A stretch of 64,000 nt of DNA from Marvinbryantia formatexigens DSM 14469. GTDB taxonomy: Bacteria; Bacillota; Clostridia; Lachnospirales; Lachnospiraceae. Both the position numbers and the translations under genes were made by a program. The stretch covers positions 2,521,001 through 2,585,000 of the forward strand of contig NZ_CP102268.1 of assembly GCF_025148285.1 (NCBI RefSeq), given 5' to 3'. How positions within the stretch are numbered: the stretch's first letter is position 1; every line of letters starts with the position of its first letter. The notes under the pieces are model-generated. The model saw only the letters and a program-made list of their open reading frames with translations. It ran no database searches and was not told the origin of the DNA. This document shows positions 1 through 7,383 of this stretch, piece after piece.

Positions 1-848
1 GCGTTGATACGTCTCTTATTAAATGGATGAAAACAGACGGTATCGGCAGAATCTGCAGAAATGGTCTGAACTTCACAGAGAGAGGCTTCGGTATCCGCGG
101 CGCGGTTGGATGCTCTGACCGTGCAAACACCGCAATCTCCAAAGCCACACCGGAGGATTTCGACTTCGATTATATCTTTGGCGAGCTGGGCGTGCGCTGG
201 CTGCACACCGGCGGTATCTACGCGGCACTTTCCGAGCAGTCCTGTGAGACTGTTCTGGCAGCGATCAAGACAGCGAAGAAGTATGGTACCGTAATCTCTT
301 ACGATCTGAACTATCGTCCGTCCATGTGGAGCGCGATCGGCGGACAGGCAAAGGCGCAGGAAGTAAATAAAGAAATCGCGAAATACGTAGATGTTATGAT
401 CGGCAACGAGGAAGACTTTACCGCTTGCCTTGGCTTTGAGATCGAGGGCAACGACGAGAATCTGAAGGAGCTGAATCTGGACGGTTACAAGAAGATGATC
501 AACGAGGCTGCAAAGACCTACCCGAACTTCAAGGCGGTTGCTACCACGCTTCGTGAGGTTAAGACGGCTACTGTAAACGACTGGAGCGCGATCTGCTGGG
601 CAGACGGCGAGATCTACAAGGCAAAGGACTACAAGGGACTGGAGATCATGGACCGTGTAGGCGGCGGCGATTCCTTTGCATCCGGTCTTGTATATGGCCT
701 GATGACCACCGGCGATGCAGAGCTGGCAGTAAACTACGGCGCAGCGCACGGCGCACTGGCGATGACCACACCGGGCGACACCACGATGGCAAGCAAGAAG
801 GAAGTAGAAGCGATCATGGGCGGCGCAGGTGCGCGTGTGCAGAGATAA
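1..848 (+). CDS. kdgK: 2-keto-3-deoxygluconate kinase (PfkB family), 5' partial
   Basis: This is a PfkB/ribokinase-family sugar kinase. It would phosphorylate 2-keto-3-deoxygluconate to KDPG in the cytoplasm, in hexuronate breakdown. The reading frame is open to the left window edge (in-frame codons V-D-T-S-L-I-K-W precede the first ATG at 27), so the true start lies outside the window. The C-terminal PfkB signature DRVGGGDSFASG is present; its Asp is the catalytic base and the GGGD stretch forms the anion hole. The segment GIGRICRNGLNFTERGFG resembles the KDG-kinase substrate loop. About 282 residues are visible of a usual 310-340. The KDG assignment over another PfkB sugar is moderately sure; kinase function is sure. 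Confidence 0.8.
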   Translation, partial: VDTSLIKWMKTDGIGRICRNGLNFTERGFGIRGAVGCSDRANTAISKATPEDFDFDYIFGELGVRWLHTGGIYAALSEQSCETVLAAIKTAKKYGTVISYDLNYRPSMWSAIGGQAKAQEVNKEIAKYVDVMIGNEEDFTACLGFEIEGNDENLKELNLDGYKKMINEAAKTYPNFKAVATTLREVKTATVNDWSAICWADGEIYKAKDYKGLEIMDRVGGGDSFASGLVYGLMTTGDAELAVNYGAAHGALAMTTPGDTTMASKKEVEAIMGGAGARVQR

Positions 849-916
849 AAATTTTATTCCCCCCGCGGCATTGGTCAAATGCCCGTGCCCGAAAGGACTA
901 GCCCTTGCAGGGTGTC

Positions 917-956
917 GCAAGCACGGCGCCTGGCTCATTGCCCGCGGGTATAAAAA
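917..956 (+). repeat. Dispersed 40-bp intergenic repeat, copy 1
   Basis: A 40-base stretch here matches 46962-47001 at 36 of 40 positions, same orientation. It carries the shared words CCTGGCTCATTGC and CGCGGG followed by ATAAAAA. Both copies are outside genes. No transposase or clear target duplication is seen around it. Confidence 0.7.
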
Positions 957-978
957 CGGCGCATGCTTTTGTATGCAC

Positions 979-1021
979 AAACGCCACCAGACTGTTTCTG
1001 ACGATCTGGCGGCGTTTTTTT
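979..1021 (+). terminator. Rho-independent terminator, copy of a 40-bp repeat
   Basis: Arms AACGCCACCAGA and TCTGGCGGCGTT (one mismatch) are followed by a run of T. It lies 130 bases after the kinase gene. Positions 981-1020 match 3188-3227 at 36 of 40 bases, so the same terminator sequence stands on both sides of pepF. Confidence 0.8.
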
Positions 1022-1063
1022 AAAGGAAGGCATTGTTGTTTCTCGTTTCGCGTCTGACGCTGC

Positions 1064-1189
1064 AGAATGAGCCTGCATTTCATCAATCATGTACTGCACG
1101 GTGTTGCGGTCGAGCTCCTGCAATTCTTTTGAAAATAATCCCATAATCTTCGCCATATTCTGGCACATATCATAGACATGTCCGTACAG
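1064..1189 (-). pseudogene. Remnant of a Rpn/PD-(D/E)XK transposase-family protein
   Basis: On the minus strand the translated stretch ending ELQELDRNTVQYMIDEMQ resembles the C-terminal region of Rpn-type PD-(D/E)XK nuclease/transposase proteins that are common in Lachnospiraceae. Only about 42 residues are recognisable. No nuclease core, no start with a ribosome site and no continuation are visible in the 500-base gap between kdgK and pepF. It is best read as a decayed fragment. The family call rests on remembered motif similarity and is tentative. Confidence 0.35.
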
Positions 1190-1269
1190 TGGCTTGATTT
1201 CAAATGCAGACCGCTGTTTGATTTCTGCTGAAAATAATGCAGATATACATCTGGATAAAGCTGTAAATT

Positions 1270-1298
1270 TTGACAAAGCAGGCATGAAATGCTATGAT
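1270..1298 (+). promoter_or_regulatory. Sigma-A promoter of pepF
   Basis: TTGACA at 1270-1275, a 17-base spacer and TATGAT at 1293-1298 give a near-consensus promoter 50 bases before the pepF start. Because it overlaps the upstream ATG at 1294, it argues against that codon as the start. Confidence 0.75.
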
Positions 1299-1347
1299 TA
1301 TCAACAAAGCTTACTTTTTGATTATTATCAGCGGAGGGTCTTATAAA

Positions 1348-3141
1348 ATGAAGCGATGTGAGCAGAAAATCGAAGATACCTGGAATATGCAGGATATGTA
1401 TGAAAATGAAGAATTAATGGCGCAGGATGTGGAGAAACTGCGGGAGCTGATGAAGGAGTTTGCGTCCCGGCAGAATAGTCTGGCCAAGAGCGGAGAACAG
1501 CTTTTGCGGGCATTGAAGCTGCAGGAAGAAATGAACTGTCTGTATGAAAAGCTCCATGTCTACGCGAATCAGAAATACCATGAGGACACGGCGGAGGCGA
1601 AGTACCAGAAGCTGAGCGGCGAGATGCAGATTCTTGGAACAGAGCTTTCAGGGTGTACTGCCTGGCTGGAACCGGAGCTGCTTGCGCTGCCGCAGCAGAA
1701 ACTTGCGGAATTTTTTGCAGAGACGCCGGAGCTTGCGGATTACCGCTGGGTGGTGGAGCAGATCGTCCGTCAGCGGGAGCATGTGCTGGATGTGCAGACG
1801 GAGGAGCTGCTGGCGAAGCTTTCGGAGCTTGGACAGGCGCCGGCAAATATCTTCTCCATGTTTAATAATGCAGACATCCGCTTCCCGGACGCGGTGGACA
1901 GCGCTGGAAATGCGCATCCGCTCACGCAGGGAAACTACATTCCCATGCTGAAGGACAGCGACCGGGTGCTGCGCAGATCGGCGTTTACGGCGCTTTACGG
2001 CGTATATGCGCAGTATTGCAACACGCTTGCGGCAACCTACTACGCAAATGCGAAGCAGGCGGATATTTTTGCGAAGCAGCACAAATTTGCCGGAGCGATG
2101 GAGCAGGCGCTTAGCGCAAATGCGATTCCGATGGCGGTTTACGAAAATCTTGTAAAAACCATCCGTGAGCATCTGCCGCTGATGCACCGCTATACCGGGC
2201 TTCGCAAAAAGATGCTTGGGCTGGATGAATTGCATATGTACGACAATTATGTGCCGATCGTGGAGATGCCGCAGAAAAAATATCCTTTTGCGGAGGCAAA
2301 GGAGATTGTGAAAAAGGCGCTTGCTCCGTTGGGAGAGGATTACACGGCGCTCCTGCAGGAGGGCTTTGACAACCGTTGGATCGACGTTTATGAGAACGAA
2401 GGAAAACGCACCGGCGCCTATTCGTGGGGCGCTTACGGAACACATCCGTATGTTCTCCTGAACTACCAGGGGACACTCAATGCGGTGTTTACGCTGGCGC
2501 ATGAAATGGGTCATGCCCTGCATAGCTGGCATTCCGATCACAGGCAGCCCTACCGTTACGCCGGATACCGCATTTTTGTGGCGGAGGTGGCTTCCACCTG
2601 CAATGAGGCGCTGCTGATCCACTATCTGCTGGAAAACAGCAGCGATGAGACGGAGCGGAATTATCTGATTAATTATTTCCTGGATCAGTTTAAGGGAACG
2701 ATGTACCGCCAGACGATGTTTGCGGAATTTGAGATGATGACGCACCGCGATATCGTGCAGGAGGGAGGCGTCCTGACTGCCGAAAAGCTCTGCGGCATCT
2801 ATCATAAGCTGAATAAGGATTACTTTGGCGAACAGATGGTTTCAGATGAGGAGATCCAGTATGAATGGGCGCGGATCCCGCATTTTTACACGCCGTTTTA
2901 TGTATACCAGTATGCGACCGGTTTTGCAGCGGCAATCGCGATCAGCAGCAAAATACTGGCAGGTGAGCCGGGCATTGTGGAAAAATACAAGGAATTTTTA
3001 AGCGGCGGCAGCTCAATGGATCCGATCGACCTCCTGAAGATATGCGGCGTGGATATGTCCTCTCCGGAGCCGGTGGCGGCTGCGCTCAGGGTATTTGAGG
3101 AGTACCTGGGGATGCTGGAGAAGGGCAGTCTGGCAAAGTAA
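1348..3141 (+). CDS. pepF: Oligoendopeptidase F (M3B metallopeptidase)
   Basis: A cytoplasmic zinc oligopeptidase of 597 residues, the usual PepF length of about 600. It trims short peptides of roughly 7-17 residues. The zinc site HEMGH is at residues 385-389, with the third ligand probably E413 in VAEVAS, as in M3 enzymes. The start at 1348 is chosen because GGAGGG at 1333-1338 is well spaced before it; an upstream ATG at 1294 lies inside the promoter -10 box. The gene is alone, with its own promoter, and is followed by a terminator-like hairpin. Nothing suggests truncation. Confidence 0.95.
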   Translation: MKRCEQKIEDTWNMQDMYENEELMAQDVEKLRELMKEFASRQNSLAKSGEQLLRALKLQEEMNCLYEKLHVYANQKYHEDTAEAKYQKLSGEMQILGTELSGCTAWLEPELLALPQQKLAEFFAETPELADYRWVVEQIVRQREHVLDVQTEELLAKLSELGQAPANIFSMFNNADIRFPDAVDSAGNAHPLTQGNYIPMLKDSDRVLRRSAFTALYGVYAQYCNTLAATYYANAKQADIFAKQHKFAGAMEQALSANAIPMAVYENLVKTIREHLPLMHRYTGLRKKMLGLDELHMYDNYVPIVEMPQKKYPFAEAKEIVKKALAPLGEDYTALLQEGFDNRWIDVYENEGKRTGAYSWGAYGTHPYVLLNYQGTLNAVFTLAHEMGHALHSWHSDHRQPYRYAGYRIFVAEVASTCNEALLIHYLLENSSDETERNYLINYFLDQFKGTMYRQTMFAEFEMMTHRDIVQEGGVLTAEKLCGIYHKLNKDYFGEQMVSDEEIQYEWARIPHFYTPFYVYQYATGFAAAIAISSKILAGEPGIVEKYKEFLSGGSSMDPIDLLKICGVDMSSPEPVAAALRVFEEYLGMLEKGSLAK

Positions 3142-3187
3142 AGGTCTGATGCAATCATAACCTGTATGAAGAAGAATTTATGCGATG

Positions 3188-3228
3188 ACGCCACCAGACT
3201 GTTTTTAACAATTTGGCGGCGTTTTTTG
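3188..3228 (+). terminator. Terminator hairpin, second copy of the 40-bp repeat
   Basis: Arms ACGCCACCA and TGGCGGCGT with one mismatch, then six T. It follows pepF by about 45 bases. It differs from the copy at 981-1020 at only four positions, all in the loop and its edges. Confidence 0.75.
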
Positions 3229-3267
3229 CCATCATAAAAACAATCCATATGCGGGGAGGAAGAGCAA

Positions 3268-5187
3268 ATGTCAGAATTACGTTTTGAAAAAATGAATATA
3301 CGTGGAGCAAATCTTGGAGAGGAATCCTGTGTGCCGGATCTGCTGGGCGAGCATATCCTTCAGAATCATCTGGAGTTTCGCCTGGATGAGAGCGATGAGA
3401 TTTACGAGGGCTATGGGCGGAGAAAGAATGCCTATCCCTACCGGCAGTATAACAGCTATACAAGAAAGCTGGAAGAGAAAGAGGTAAAGACAGCCGTACT
3501 GGAAAACCGGTATTTAAAAGCAGTGTTTTTACCGGAATACGGCGGGCGGCTCTGGGAGCTGTGGGATAAGCAAACGGGCAATAATCTGCTGTATACGAAT
3601 GATGTCCTGCGGTTCAGCAACCTTGCTGTAAGAAACGCCTGGTTCAGCGGCGGTGTAGAGTGGAATGTGGGAATCATAGGACATAACCCCTATACCACAG
3701 CGCCTCTGTATACTGCGACGGCGAAAACCGGGACCGGAGCGCCTGTTCTGCGCATGTACGAGTATGAGCGGATACGTAAGGTTCCGTATCAGATGGACTT
3801 CTGGCTGGAGGAGGAAGATAAGGCGTTAAACTGCAGAGTCAGGATTGTCAATGAAAGCGACAGCGTCATTCCGATGTACTGGTGGAGCAACATAGCGGTG
3901 CCAGAATATGAGGGCGGACATATAACGGTTCCGGCGAAAAAAGCATTTACTTATGCGGACGGCGCGGTTTTTAAGGTGGATATTCCCTTTGTGAATGGAA
4001 TTGACGTTACAGATTATAAAAAGATTCCCAAATCGGTAGATTACTTTTTTGATATCGACGACCGGAAACCAAAGTATATTGCGAATTTAAACAAGGACGG
4101 TTATGGACTTTTACATACATCCACGCAGCGTCTGAGAAGCAGGAAGCTGTTTTCCTGGGGAAATGGACAGGCGTCTGACCACTGGCAGGAATTTCTGACA
4201 GAGGATGCGGGGCGCTATGTTGAAATCCAGGCGGGAATTGGAAAAACGCAGTACGGCTGCATTCCGATGGCCCCGCACACCGCCTGGGAATGGCTGGAGC
4301 AGTACGGTCCGGTGAAGCTGGAAAAGAACAGCTCTTCGCACCGGGAGAGAGAGGAGCAGCTTACCGGGATGCTGGAAGCCGCGGGCATCCCGGAGAGCAT
4401 GGAGAAAAAACTGCGGGAGACGGCTTCAATGGCGAAGTCAGAAGCGGAGCTGGTGATGACGGGCAGCGGTTACGGAGCGCTGAAAAAACAGGGACGGTGG
4501 ACAGAGCATCTGACGTTTGTCATGGAATCGGATTCTCTGAAACAGTGGAGCGCGTTCTTTGAAACCGGAGTGTTGCATAAGCCGCCGGTGGACCGTGTCC
4601 CGGACGAATTTCTGATTGAAGGGGACAACCTGGATTTTCTTGTAAATACGCTGGAGACCGTAAACAGAGAAAACTGGTATGCTTATTATCAGGCGGGAAC
4701 CGGCTGCTTTGCCGGAGAGGATTATGATCACGCAGAGAAATATCTGCTGCGGTCCTGGGAGCTGGAAGCAAGTGCATGGGCCTGTCACGGACTTGCGTGT
4801 ACGTATCTTCTGAAAGGACAGCGCCGCGAGGCGGCAGCATGGATGCTGGAAGGGCTGAAAATAGAGCGCGGAAATGTTTCTTATTTAAAAGAGGCTTTAA
4901 AAATTCTGAACCTGTGCGGAGCTTATGAAGAGACAGTTACTTTTTTTGAGGAACAGGGCAGAGAAACACAGGAAGTGGGAAAACTGAAATTTTATTATAT
5001 CATTGCGCTGCATCAGCTTGGAAAAGACGAAAAAGCCTACAAAATTCTGGAAGAGAACGGAGGTCTTGTCATGGATGATATCCGTGAGGGCGAGGACTCT
5101 GTCGCCCAGCTCTGGAGCGAGCTGCACGAAAAGGTATGCGGCGTGAAAGCGCCGGTTCCGTACCGGTATGATTTTAAGGCGTTTTAG
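3268..5187 (+). CDS. DUF5107 domain protein with C-terminal TPR-like repeats
   Basis: A 639-residue cytoplasmic protein without a signal peptide. Residues about 20-370 match the DUF5107 type, which has a galactose-mutarotase-like beta-sandwich, with typical words LPEYGGRLWELWD and NAWFSGGVEWN. The last ~200 residues are helical and TPR-like (YYQAGTGCFAGEDYDHAEKY and similar pairs). Known relatives are often longer, with more TPR units, and sit beside glycan-degradation genes. Substrate binding is likely a sugar, but no enzyme activity is established. GGGGAGGAAG stands before the ATG. It has no close operon partner; the MATE gene begins about 135 bases later. Confidence 0.75.
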   Translation: MSELRFEKMNIRGANLGEESCVPDLLGEHILQNHLEFRLDESDEIYEGYGRRKNAYPYRQYNSYTRKLEEKEVKTAVLENRYLKAVFLPEYGGRLWELWDKQTGNNLLYTNDVLRFSNLAVRNAWFSGGVEWNVGIIGHNPYTTAPLYTATAKTGTGAPVLRMYEYERIRKVPYQMDFWLEEEDKALNCRVRIVNESDSVIPMYWWSNIAVPEYEGGHITVPAKKAFTYADGAVFKVDIPFVNGIDVTDYKKIPKSVDYFFDIDDRKPKYIANLNKDGYGLLHTSTQRLRSRKLFSWGNGQASDHWQEFLTEDAGRYVEIQAGIGKTQYGCIPMAPHTAWEWLEQYGPVKLEKNSSSHREREEQLTGMLEAAGIPESMEKKLRETASMAKSEAELVMTGSGYGALKKQGRWTEHLTFVMESDSLKQWSAFFETGVLHKPPVDRVPDEFLIEGDNLDFLVNTLETVNRENWYAYYQAGTGCFAGEDYDHAEKYLLRSWELEASAWACHGLACTYLLKGQRREAAAWMLEGLKIERGNVSYLKEALKILNLCGAYEETVTFFEEQGRETQEVGKLKFYYIIALHQLGKDEKAYKILEENGGLVMDDIREGEDSVAQLWSELHEKVCGVKAPVPYRYDFKAF

Positions 5188-5322
5188 GAGTGCTTCCGTA
5201 TTGCAAAAAGAGAAGAGGTGTGATAGTCTGGTTTGCAGACGGAAGCTTTGCCGGAAAAAATCTGATCCGGGAGAGCGGCTTTGGGAAAAGATTTTGCAGG
5301 AAGAACACGGAGACGGGATATT

Positions 5323-6720
5323 ATGAGGACGGCGGAAAAGACACAGAAAAACGGACACGGCAGACTGCACGGAGGCGCGGCGGGAGAGAACATCACGGAG
5401 GGCGTTATCTGGAAGCAGCTTCTGATTTTTTTCTTCCCGATTTTGATCGGTACCTTTTTCCAGCAATTATATAATACGGTAGATGCGGTTGTGGTGGGCA
5501 GATTTGCCGGCAAGGAGGCGCTGTCCAGCGTGGGCGGCTCCTCCAGCCAGATCATCAATCTGGTAGTAGGATTTTTTACCGGGCTGTCCTCCGGGGCAAC
5601 GGTCATCATCTCGCAGTATTTCGGTGCGAAAAAACGGGAGGAGCTTCAGCGGGCGCTCCATACCGCCTATGCCTTTGCTGCCTGGTTCGGAGTACTGATC
5701 GGGCTGGCTGGCGTGGTGCTGACGCCGCTGCTGCTTACGCAGATGAACACGCCGGCGGAGCTGATGCACGATTCTGTGATGTATGTGCGGATTTATTTTG
5801 CCGGGCTGGTGTTTGTGCTGATTTACAACATGGGCTCTGCAATTCTGCGTGCGATCGGTGATTCCAGAAGACCGCTCTATTATCTGATCATCTGCTGCAT
5901 TATCAATATCGTGCTCGACCTTGCGCTGGTGCTTGGACTGCGCCTTGGCGTGCTCGGCGTGGCGGCTGCCACTCTGTTTTCCCAGGCGGTCAGCGCTGTG
6001 CTGGTTACGCGCGCACTGATGTACCATACAGAGGAAATGGAGCTGCGGCTGAGAGAGATCCGGATACAGAAGGACATGTTGGGCAAGATGCTGCGCATCG
6101 GACTTCCCACCGGTATTCAGTCGAGCATGTACAGCATTTCGAATGTGCTGTTGCAGGCATCCCTGAATAATCTTGGCGTAGATACAATGGCGGCATGGGC
6201 TGCTTTTGGAAAAATCGACAGCATTGTATGGATGATCAATGGAGCGTTCGGTATTTCGGTGACAACCTTTGTCGGACAAAATTTCGGCGCCGGAAAGTGG
6301 GATCGTGTGCGCAAGGGAACGCGGGACTGCCTGCTGATGACAGTGGGCACGGAGATGGCGCTCAGCGCGCTGATCGTATTTGTCGGGCAGTACCTGTTCG
6401 GCGTTTTTACGTCGGATGCCGGTGTTGTGCAGATCGGAATGCGTATGGTGCGGATTATTTCGCCTACCTACTGGCTGTTCGCGTTTATCGAGATCTATTC
6501 CGGCTCTTTGCGTGCACAGGGCAGCGTGCTGGTGACAACCATTATGACGCTGGTTGGCGTTTGCCTTCTGCGTGTGATCTGGGTGATGTTTATTGTGCCG
6601 AACGGAACGCTGGAGCAGCTTATCGCCTGCTATCCGGTTACCTGGGTGGTGACCGCAGGGGCGATGATCATTTATTATTTCTATAAGCAGAAGCGGATTG
6701 TACGGTCGTATACGGCGTAA
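5323..6720 (+). CDS. MATE family efflux transporter
   Basis: A 465-residue multidrug and toxin extrusion antiporter of the DinF/NorM-like class, with about 12 membrane helices in two similar halves. It probably exports cationic drugs or metabolites with Na+ or H+. The N-terminal hallmark is FFFPILIGTFFQQLYNTVDA, followed by VVGRFAGKEALSSVGGSS. The frame stays open upstream to a TTG at 5281. The ATG at 5323, preceded by GGAGACGGG, is the better start because the first 14 extra residues are Arg-rich and unlike the family. The substrate cannot be read from the sequence. Confidence 0.9.
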   Translation: MRTAEKTQKNGHGRLHGGAAGENITEGVIWKQLLIFFFPILIGTFFQQLYNTVDAVVVGRFAGKEALSSVGGSSSQIINLVVGFFTGLSSGATVIISQYFGAKKREELQRALHTAYAFAAWFGVLIGLAGVVLTPLLLTQMNTPAELMHDSVMYVRIYFAGLVFVLIYNMGSAILRAIGDSRRPLYYLIICCIINIVLDLALVLGLRLGVLGVAAATLFSQAVSAVLVTRALMYHTEEMELRLREIRIQKDMLGKMLRIGLPTGIQSSMYSISNVLLQASLNNLGVDTMAAWAAFGKIDSIVWMINGAFGISVTTFVGQNFGAGKWDRVRKGTRDCLLMTVGTEMALSALIVFVGQYLFGVFTSDAGVVQIGMRMVRIISPTYWLFAFIEIYSGSLRAQGSVLVTTIMTLVGVCLLRVIWVMFIVPNGTLEQLIACYPVTWVVTAGAMIIYYFYKQKRIVRSYTA

Positions 6721-6740
6721 ATGGTTCCGGTCCCGCAGGT

Positions 6741-6870
6741 GGGAACGGGCTTATAGGTCCGGATGGTGCGTTTCCAGAAGGAAGTGCAGCCGGGAACGGG
6801 TTTATAGGTCCGGATGGTGCGTTTCCAGAAGGAAGTACAGCCGGGAATGGGGCTGGAGGTCCGGGTGGCG
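6741..6870 (+). repeat. 51-bp tandem repeat (2.5 units), in frame with the next gene
   Basis: Units at 6741-6791 and 6792-6842 differ at only two bases; a third, partial and diverged unit runs to about 6870. The unit length is a multiple of three. In the frame of the downstream zincin gene it reads Gly/Pro-rich, e.g. GFIGPDGAFPEGS, with no stop from the MATE stop region to the zincin ATG. No start codon with a ribosome site is seen upstream in that frame. Confidence 0.85.
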
Positions 6871-6896
6871 GTTTTTTAGAAAGGGGTGGCGGCGGT

Positions 6897-7271
6897 ATGG
6901 TTTCCTTTGAGAAATTTCAAGATATGATGGAGGAAATCCTTCAGACCTTTCCGGAAGAGTTTTTCCGGGAGCTGAACGGCGGCGTTTTTGCGCGCAGACA
7001 CCCGAAGTACCATCCGGAGGGAATCAATCACGACCTGTTTATTATGGGCGAATACTGTGTGCAGCACCACCTGGGGCGTTTTATTGTGATTTATTATGGA
7101 TCTTTCATGCAGGTATATGGGTATTTGTCTGAAGAAGAACTGGCGAAGCAGCTGCGCAGGGTATTACTTCATGAATTCCGGCATCATCTGGAATCGCTTG
7201 CCGGAGAATATGATCTGGAGATTGAGGATGCGATAGAAATTGCAAAGTACCGGGAGCGGAAGAAGCAGTAG
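6897..7271 (+). CDS. Minimal zincin-like metallopeptidase (PF06262 type)
   Basis: A small cytoplasmic protein of 124 residues with the metzincin-like motif HEFRHHLESL near residue 98. HExxH supplies two zinc histidines and the catalytic Glu. Length and layout fit the minimal zincin family PF06262 (DUF1025), whose substrates are unknown. The ATG at 6897 has GAAAGGGG about ten bases upstream. The frame remains open through the 51-bp repeats, so an N-terminal Gly-rich extension from a non-ATG start is possible but unproven. A terminator follows. Confidence 0.8.
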   Translation: MVSFEKFQDMMEEILQTFPEEFFRELNGGVFARRHPKYHPEGINHDLFIMGEYCVQHHLGRFIVIYYGSFMQVYGYLSEEELAKQLRRVLLHEFRHHLESLAGEYDLEIEDAIEIAKYRERKKQ

Positions 7272-7294
7272 GGGTATGGGCAGGCACTGGTGTG

Positions 7295-7324
7295 GGCAGG
7301 GAGTGTAAAGCTTTCTGCCTTTTT
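7295..7324 (+). terminator. Terminator after the zincin gene
   Basis: GGCAGGGAG and CTTTCTGCC can form nine pairs (two G-U) around a 7-base loop, followed by TTTTT. Confidence 0.7.
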
Positions 7325-7327
7325 ATA

Positions 7328-7356
7328 TTGAATTGTTTTTGGATGTAAAATATAAT
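7328..7356 (+). promoter_or_regulatory. Sigma-A promoter of the GH3 gene
   Basis: TTGAAT at 7328-7333, 17-base spacer, TATAAT at 7351-7356; the GH3 start codon lies 28 bases further on. Confidence 0.65.
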
Positions 7357-7383
7357 GAGAAAAAACGAAAGGAGCGCGAATCT

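Noticed and set aside
1648-2805. A 385-codon open frame on the minus strand across pepF
   Set aside because: It is antisense to a gene with a complete metallopeptidase motif set, has no ribosome site and reads as Arg/His/Leu-rich shadow sequence.
6741-6870. Possible CRISPR array
   Set aside because: The units are contiguous 51-bp tandem copies without unique spacers, and no cas genes are present.
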